Assembly: GCA_016926695.1 (NCBI GenBank)
Contig: JAFGOB010000047.1
Coordinates: 1 to 15,974 of the forward strand
Source: Dehalococcoidales bacterium
GTDB taxonomy: Bacteria; Chloroflexota; Dehalococcoidia; Dehalococcoidales; UBA3254
Length of the DNA stretch: 15,974 nucleotides
Direction of reading: 5' to 3'
In this document: piece by piece, positions 15,167-15,974 of the stretch
Position numbering within the stretch: the stretch's first letter is position 1
Layout: each line of letters starts with the position of its first letter
Translations under genes and position numbers: made by a program
The notes under the pieces: model-generated
What the model saw: only the letters and a program-made list of their open reading frames with translations
The model's database searches: none
What the model was told of the DNA's origin: nothing

Positions 15167-15203
15167 GAGCCCGCCTCTCTTTCGAAGCGGGCTTGCTTTT
15201 TCT
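15167..15203 (+). terminator. Rho-independent terminator after the lipoprotein gene
   Basis: AGCCCGC (15168-15174) pairs with GCGGGCT (15187-15193) across a 12-nt loop and is followed by TGCTTTTTCT. It lies 55 bp after the stop codon. Confidence 0.75.
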
Positions 15204-15287
15204 ATTTTGGTTCTATATTATTCTCTATATGGATTTTTCAGATGCCCATGCCAAACCTTCGCAAGTAGTTAAATAGACTCAAGGCGA

Positions 15288-15303
15288 AATGGTACGTTCC
15301 ATT
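15288..15303. promoter_or_regulatory. Near-perfect 16-bp palindrome before DUF4160-DUF2442
   Basis: AATGGTACGTTCCATT is symmetric except for one central pair (AATGG/CCATT outer arms, ACGT core). It lies about 82 bp before the DUF4160 start. Toxin-antitoxin pairs are often autoregulated through such sites, but this is conjecture. Confidence 0.3.
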
Positions 15304-15384
15304 GCCGAACAAGATATATGTCAATATTTGTTTAGTAGTAGCTGAATGTATACAGGCAACAGCACTGAAGGAGAACTATAAAGA

Positions 15385-15621
15385 ATGCCAACCGTCCTGC
15401 GTACAGGAGCTTACAGGCTTTTTTTCTACGCAGGTGATAAAAATGAGCCTGAACACATTCATGTTGAGCGTGAGGACAAAGTAGCAAAATTCTGGCTTTC
15501 TCCTGTACGATTGGATAGAAGCGGCGGATTCAGTCAGTCCGAGTTATTGCATATTCAGCGGATCGTTGAGTAAAACGCATCAGGATTACTGGAGGCTTGG
15601 TATGACTATTTCCAGGATTAA
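15385..15621 (+). pseudogene. DUF4160 protein with in-frame premature stop
   Basis: From ATG 15385 (AAGGAG 11 bp upstream) 62 codons read MPTVLRTGAYRLFFYAGDKN, EPEHIHVERED, KVAKFWLSPVRLDRSGGFSQ and IQRIVE, a textbook DUF4160 N-terminus and core. A TAA at 15571-15573 then interrupts. In the same frame the next codons read NASGLLEAWYDYFQD up to TAA 15619-15621, and LLEAWYDYF is the usual DUF4160 C-terminus. A single G-to-T change (GAA to TAA) explains the break; full length would be 78 residues. The DUF2442 gene begins inside this tail with a 20-bp overlap, so translation was coupled. The shortened 62-residue product may be inactive. DUF4160 and DUF2442 are commonly adjacent and are thought to form a toxin-antitoxin-like pair. 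Confidence 0.8.
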
Positions 15622-15901
15622 TATTGAAGTACCGAACGTGTTAGATGTCACTTCTACCGACGAAGCTCTCACAGTCGGACTAAGCGATGGAAGAGTTCTT
15701 TCAGTACCGCTAACCTGGTATCCAAGGCTCCTGCACGCTACTCAAAAAGAGCGTAATAACTGGAGATTGATAGGGAACGGTCAGGGGATACACTGGGAAG
15801 ACCTCGATGAAGATATTAGCGCGGAGGGTCTTCTGGCAGGTCGTCGCTCCGGCGAAAGTCAGGCATCTTTAAAAAGATGGCTGGAAAAAAGGTCAAAATA
15901 A
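15602..15901 (+). CDS. DUF2442 domain protein, partner of DUF4160
   Basis: A 99-residue protein. ATG 15602 is preceded by GGAGG at 15591-15595, inside the DUF4160 C-terminal coding sequence; an upstream in-frame TTG at 15566 has no ribosome site. Family features are clear: VGLSDGRVLSVPLTWYPRLL, RNNWRLIGNGQGIHWEDLDE, then DISAEGLL. DUF2442 is usually a small antitoxin-like or DNA-interacting partner, though its activity is not established from sequence. The last codons (SK, stop) come from the repeated lipoprotein-derived segment that starts at 15893, so the native C-terminus may have been slightly altered by the insertion event. Confidence 0.85.
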   Translation: MTISRINIEVPNVLDVTSTDEALTVGLSDGRVLSVPLTWYPRLLHATQKERNNWRLIGNGQGIHWEDLDEDISAEGLLAGRRSGESQASLKRWLEKRSK

Positions 15902-15974
15902 TGGCAATAACAAAATTACCCTCATCATGGAAATAATTTTCCCGTCAACCGGTTCCATGTATGTTCCCGTCAAA
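15893..15974 (+). repeat. 82-bp direct repeat, copy 2 (5'-truncated lipoprotein paralogue)
   Basis: This copy aligns gap-free with 15022-15103. In the lipoprotein frame it encodes QNNGNNKITLIMEIIFPSTG and then SMYVPVK, compared with QNNNNSKITLIMEIIFPSTG in copy 1. The five changes alter two codons (Asn to Gly, Ser to Asn) and leave one Ile codon synonymous, as expected of a diverging paralogue. No start or signal peptide precedes it, because the DUF2442 gene occupies that place. It probably continues past the window end. Confidence 0.8.

Overview
The window looks like chromosomal DNA from an anaerobic or microaerophilic bacterium of moderate GC content. It uses strong AGGAGG-type ribosome binding sites and some ATG/GTG/TTG alternatives. 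The gene mix is a zinc ABC transporter, a large KaiC-like/PEP-pyruvate-binding protein, a DUF362 ferredoxin-like protein, DUF6941, DUF5658, an AraC/GyrI regulator and a GOLD-like lipoprotein. I associate this mix with Chloroflexota of the Dehalococcoidia type, but that is inference from gene content. No rRNA, tRNA, CRISPR array or intact transposase gene was seen.

Layout. (1) 88-2620 (+): a tightly packed znuA-znuC-znuB metal uptake operon. (2) 2608-5232 (-): an 874-residue PEP/pyruvate-binding-domain protein that runs convergently into znuB with a 13-bp overlap. (3) 5461-6990 (+): three small genes, a DUF5658 membrane protein, a zinc-ribbon protein and a DUF6941 protein; the last has a very good sigma-70-type promoter. 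(4) 7288-9369 (+): a MarR regulator followed by a 14-helix DHA2-family drug exporter, with a palindrome-rich promoter and a terminator. (5) 9461-10969 (+): YajQ, then an AraC-type regulator with a GyrI-like sensor domain and a strong internal start site. (6) 11041-13650 (-): a zinc alcohol dehydrogenase, a decayed DUF4258 gene and a DUF362 iron-sulfur protein, arranged like an operon and ending in a strong bidirectional terminator. (7) 13651-15974: an AT-richer accessory stretch. It holds a HepT fragment, a small lipoprotein gene, a DUF4160-DUF2442 pair and a second, partial copy of the lipoprotein 3' end cut by the window edge.

The most interesting part is the right end. Three toxin-antitoxin-like genes are damaged: DUF4258 has an internal deletion plus frame change, HepT keeps only its C-terminus, and DUF4160 has a single premature stop with its normal C-terminus still readable in frame afterwards. 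The DUF4160-DUF2442 pair sits between two copies of one lipoprotein tail (82 bp, five differences that look like coding-sequence divergence), and the DUF2442 stop codon lies inside the second copy. This suggests that the module landed in a tandem lipoprotein array and truncated the second paralogue. All function assignments come from reading motifs by eye; no database search was run.
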